From: Candidatus Uhrbacteria bacterium
GTDB taxonomy: Bacteria; Patescibacteriota; Patescibacteriia; 2-12-FULL-60-25
Reading direction: 5' to 3'
Length of the DNA stretch: 7,085 bases
Assembly: GCA_023246325.1 (NCBI GenBank)
Contig: JAHFIO010000045.1
Location: 1-7,085, forward strand
Both the position numbers and the translations under genes were made by a program. The notes under the pieces were generated by a model. The model searched no databases, was not told the origin of the DNA, and saw only the letters and a list, made by a program, of their open reading frames with translations. Numbering within the stretch: the stretch's first letter is position 1; each line of letters begins with the position of its first letter. Below are positions 4,748-7,085 of the stretch, in pieces.

Positions 4748-6865
4748 TTATACTTCCACAATAATTGGAAGTATCATTGGTTGTCTTTGCGTTTTTTGAA
4801 ATAAAAATCCTCCTAGTTCATCGCGAATTTTGTCTTTTAAATATGTTGCATTTGCGCCAGATCTCGGGTCATCATCTTTCAAAACATCCGCAACTTTGCG
4901 ACGTGCTTGGCCGATTAATTCCATATGTTCTTTCATATACAGAAATCCACGACCAATAATGTCAGGTAAATTTAATAATTTTCCCGTACGTTCAGAAACA
5001 ACTGCAATCACGACAACAATTCCATCATCTGCCAATTCTTTTCTATCACGTAAAATTAAATGATTTGTGTCTCCAACTGTAACGCCATCAACGAATACAA
5101 ATTCTGTCATGATTTTTTTATTTGTAAGTTGTCCATTACGCGCAGTATCGAATTCCATTATTTGTCCATTATCTGCGATGAAAATATTCTCACGTGGGAA
5201 TCCTGCCTTTACGGCAGCATTCGCATGCTCACACAAGAACGAATAATGACCTTCAATTGGAATAAGGTATTTTGGCTTTACCCATTTATGCATTTCAACT
5301 AAATCTTCTTGTTTTGCGTGGCCCCCGGCATGAACATCCATCATTTGATAATGTACTACTTTTGCACCTTCGCGATATAAAGTATCTTTTACACGTTGTA
5401 CGGAGCGTTCATTTCCAGGAATAACGGAAGATGAAAATACGACGGTATCTCCTGGGTCAATATGTACAAAAGGATGTTCATGATTTGCGATGCGCATTAA
5501 AGCCGCACGCTCTTCACCTTGCGCACCCGTACAAATGACTGCAACTTTATTTGGTGGATAATTTTTGACTTGTTTGGATTCAATCATGGTTCCTTTTGCC
5601 ATTTTCATATATCCAAGTTCTTGTGCGATCAAAATATTTGAACGCATGGAAAAACCTTCGACAGCAACTTTACGTCCCTGTCTTTCACAAGCCCAAATAA
5701 TTTGTTGGATACGGGAAATCATTGAAGCAAAGGTACCGACAATAATTTTGCCTGTTGCATTTGCGATAATTTCATCAATATTTTTTTGAATTTCATGTTC
5801 ACCAATTTGGCGGCCTGTAGCCGTTGCATTTGTAGAGTCGATCATGAGCGCAAGTACATTTTTTTCTCCTAATGCTTGAATTTTTTCTGTCTCTTGCACG
5901 GATTGCGCGTGTGATCCGGTTTCCAATTTGAAATCACCCGTATGTACGATAATGCCTGCAGGAGTTGTCACGATGATACCCATTGAATTTAACATTGAAT
6001 GTGCAACACCAAAAAATTCAACTTTGAAAACACCGCATTGAATCACATCATTAAATTTTATAGTATGTAAATTTAATGGCCCAGCTTCTTTATGGTCTTC
6101 ATGGCGTTTTTTTATAATCGCACATGTTAAATCTGTAGAATAAATTGGAGGATTGCCTAAACGTGGTGATAGATGTGAAATACCGCCGATATGATCATAG
6201 TGCGCATGTGTTATAAAAACACCACGAACATTTTTTTCTTTGCCTTTTAAATACGAAATATTTGGGATGATATAGTCAACTCCAGGCATGTCATCATCTG
6301 GAAACATTAAACCTAAATCAATTATGACAATATCATTTCCGTATTCTAATAAAGTCATATTGCGTCCAACTTCTTCATTTCCACCCACAACAATAACTTT
6401 TAATCTATTTTCACCTGTAGGTGTTTCTAATGCGTCTTTGTCTGATCCTGTTTTTAATTGTGGTTTATTTTTAAATGTGGTCATACGCGCGGGGCTAGAA
6501 AATGCGCCTCCTTGTCGTCCACGATTTTTAGATGCACCTGGTTTGTGGGTATGCTGTTTTCCACGTTCCGCATCTTGCCGAGGTTTTGGCATTTCTTCTT
6601 TTGCAAAACCTTGTTTTAAACTGAGATTTTTCACGTCAGGACGTTGCGGTATATGTGGTATATATGGCTTTGCGTCATGTTTGCCGTTTTTTGCTATAGC
6701 TTTTTGTATAATTGATGACATCGAAGAACTAGATCCTGCCGAAGATGGGGGAGGATTATTGGGTCGATTTGAACGAAAATATGGTTTTTGCGGACGCGGG
6801 CTACGTGGATATGAAGATCCGCCGTTGCTTGAAGGCGTCGGTATTTTTGGTATTTGTGCTTCCAT
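4748..6865 (-). CDS. rnj: Ribonuclease J (metallo-beta-lactamase/beta-CASP RNase)
   Basis: RNase J is a zinc-dependent 5'-3' exo- and endoribonuclease for mRNA decay and rRNA maturation. Here residues about 1-153 are a Pro/Ser/Arg/Asn-rich, basic, probably disordered extension. The metallo-beta-lactamase part starts at LKVIVVGGNEEVG (155-167) and holds HAHYDHIGG (220-228: H220, H222, D224, H225), H289 in VAHSM, D311 in HTGDFK, and DSTNA (343-347). Beta-CASP spans about 372-500. The VHAGGHAKQED motif (511-521, H516) follows, then PIEGHY (536-541), where most family members have PxHGE: E538 replaces the usual metal-ligand His. The C-terminal domain (about 585-705) is canonical and ends KTQRQPMILPIIVEV. 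At 705 residues it exceeds the usual ~555 because of the extension. The ATG at 6865 is the first available (an in-frame TAG lies four codons upstream) but has no Shine-Dalgarno sequence; Met49 (6721) is a possible alternative with AGGA 12 bases before it. It is convergent with the preceding gene. Confidence 0.95.
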   Translation of the reverse strand: MEAQIPKIPTPSSNGGSSYPRSPRPQKPYFRSNRPNNPPPSSAGSSSSMSSIIQKAIAKNGKHDAKPYIPHIPQRPDVKNLSLKQGFAKEEMPKPRQDAERGKQHTHKPGASKNRGRQGGAFSSPARMTTFKNKPQLKTGSDKDALETPTGENRLKVIVVGGNEEVGRNMTLLEYGNDIVIIDLGLMFPDDDMPGVDYIIPNISYLKGKEKNVRGVFITHAHYDHIGGISHLSPRLGNPPIYSTDLTCAIIKKRHEDHKEAGPLNLHTIKFNDVIQCGVFKVEFFGVAHSMLNSMGIIVTTPAGIIVHTGDFKLETGSHAQSVQETEKIQALGEKNVLALMIDSTNATATGRQIGEHEIQKNIDEIIANATGKIIVGTFASMISRIQQIIWACERQGRKVAVEGFSMRSNILIAQELGYMKMAKGTMIESKQVKNYPPNKVAVICTGAQGEERAALMRIANHEHPFVHIDPGDTVVFSSSVIPGNERSVQRVKDTLYREGAKVVHYQMMDVHAGGHAKQEDLVEMHKWVKPKYLIPIEGHYSFLCEHANAAVKAGFPRENIFIADNGQIMEFDTARNGQLTNKKIMTEFVFVDGVTVGDTNHLILRDRKELADDGIVVVIAVVSERTGKLLNLPDIIGRGFLYMKEHMELIGQARRKVADVLKDDDPRSGANATYLKDKIRDELGGFLFQKTQRQPMILPIIVEV

Positions 6866-6881
6866 AGGTGTTGACTAAACG

Positions 6882-6899
6882 TGGATATATTTCTATCCA
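6882..6899 (-). promoter_or_regulatory. Small hairpin in the RNase J leader
   Basis: TGGATA and TATCCA form a six-pair stem around a six-base A/T-rich loop, with two further C-G pairs possible across a one-base bulge. It ends 16 bases before the RNase J ATG, where a ribosome would dock, and no T-run follows it, so it is not a terminator. A role in translation or in feedback by RNase J is only a possibility. Confidence 0.35.
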
Positions 6900-6984
6900 A
6901 CGCAAAAAATGATTATTGTTGATTTAAATTGATGTGATGTACCGCGTATGTGCAACAAATGCGGGTTTCACTACCATCGGAATG

Positions 6985-7001
6985 GGCGCTAGTATAGCGC
7001 C
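6985..7001. repeat. Perfect inverted repeat overlapping a -10 box
   Basis: GGCGCTA (6985-6991) and TAGCGCC (6995-7001) are perfect inverted arms around a three-base centre. No T-run follows on either strand. The minus-strand reading GGCGCTATACTAGCGCC contains the TATACT -10 box of the proximal RNase J promoter candidate, so this may be an operator for a dimeric regulator. Confidence 0.5.
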
Positions 7002-7020
7002 GACCTGCGATGAAAGTTAA
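6991..7020 (-). promoter_or_regulatory. Candidate proximal RNase J promoter
   Basis: TTAACT (7020-7015) and TATACT (6996-6991) on the minus strand are 18 bases apart, a good sigma70-type pair. Transcription would start near 6984 and give a leader of about 118 bases before the RNase J ATG. Confidence 0.5.
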
Positions 7021-7033
7021 ACGAATTAATAGA

Positions 7034-7062
7034 AGCATACATTAAAACGCGCAAAAAGTCAA
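7034..7062 (-). promoter_or_regulatory. Candidate distal RNase J promoter
   Basis: TTGACT (7062-7057) and TATGCT (7039-7034) on the minus strand are exactly 17 bases apart. Transcription would start near 7027, upstream of the proximal promoter, giving tandem promoters for RNase J. No gene is visible between 6866 and the window end at 7085; the 220 bases hold only these signals and the leader hairpin. Confidence 0.45.
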
Positions 7063-7085
7063 ATTATAAAAAAGAGGGCTATAGA

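Noticed and set aside
6288..6878. 196-codon plus-strand open frame antisense to the RNase J 5' end
   Set aside because: It lies opposite the confidently assigned RNase J gene, its sequence follows the mirrored codons of the Pro/Ser/Gly-rich part, and no ribosome binding site was seen. A shadow frame.

Overview
The window looks like chromosomal DNA from a bacterium with a compact, moderately AT-rich genome. A candidate-phyla (Patescibacteria/CPR-like) origin is my best guess. It rests on the style of the RNase J (long low-complexity basic N-terminal extension, segments such as GVDYIIPNISYLKG and SPRLGNPPIYS), the overlapping gene starts and the large share of unrecognisable surface or coiled-coil proteins. 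This is an inference, not a placement. The genes read with the standard bacterial code: none has an internal TGA and one ends in TGA. I found no tRNA, rRNA, CRISPR array, insertion sequence or phage gene.

Left part (1-2294), minus strand: a tightly packed operon. A TTGACA promoter precedes a predicted GT-A-fold glycosyltransferase-like protein. Its stop overlaps by 8 bases the start of a 397-residue coiled-coil protein with a Ser/Gly-rich linker and aromatic tail. That stop in turn overlaps (ATGA) the start of a third gene, cut by the window edge after 17 codons that look like a signal peptide. Each start has a good Shine-Dalgarno sequence inside the preceding gene or leader, so the three are probably translationally coupled and work together. 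A cell-envelope role is a guess.

Middle (2400-4735), plus strand: an EamA/DMT-type ten-helix transporter transcribed divergently from the operon and closed by a strong terminator. Next comes an AT-rich gene for a membrane-anchored extracytoplasmic protein of unknown family with six cysteines outside the anchor. Between them lies a run of nine G residues at the 5' end of the second gene. It sits both in the candidate start-codon region and between candidate -35/-10 boxes, which is the arrangement expected of a phase-variable (slippage) switch. Sequencing error in the homopolymer is the main alternative.

Right part (4748-7085), minus strand: a complete RNase J (705 residues), convergent with the unknown gene and sharing a bidirectional terminator with it. 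Its metallo-beta-lactamase, beta-CASP and C-terminal domains are intact, but the usual PxHGE motif reads PIEGH, so the expected late metal-ligand His is Glu. Upstream are two tandem sigma70-type promoter candidates, one with its -10 box inside a perfect inverted repeat, and a small leader hairpin. The start codon has no visible Shine-Dalgarno sequence.
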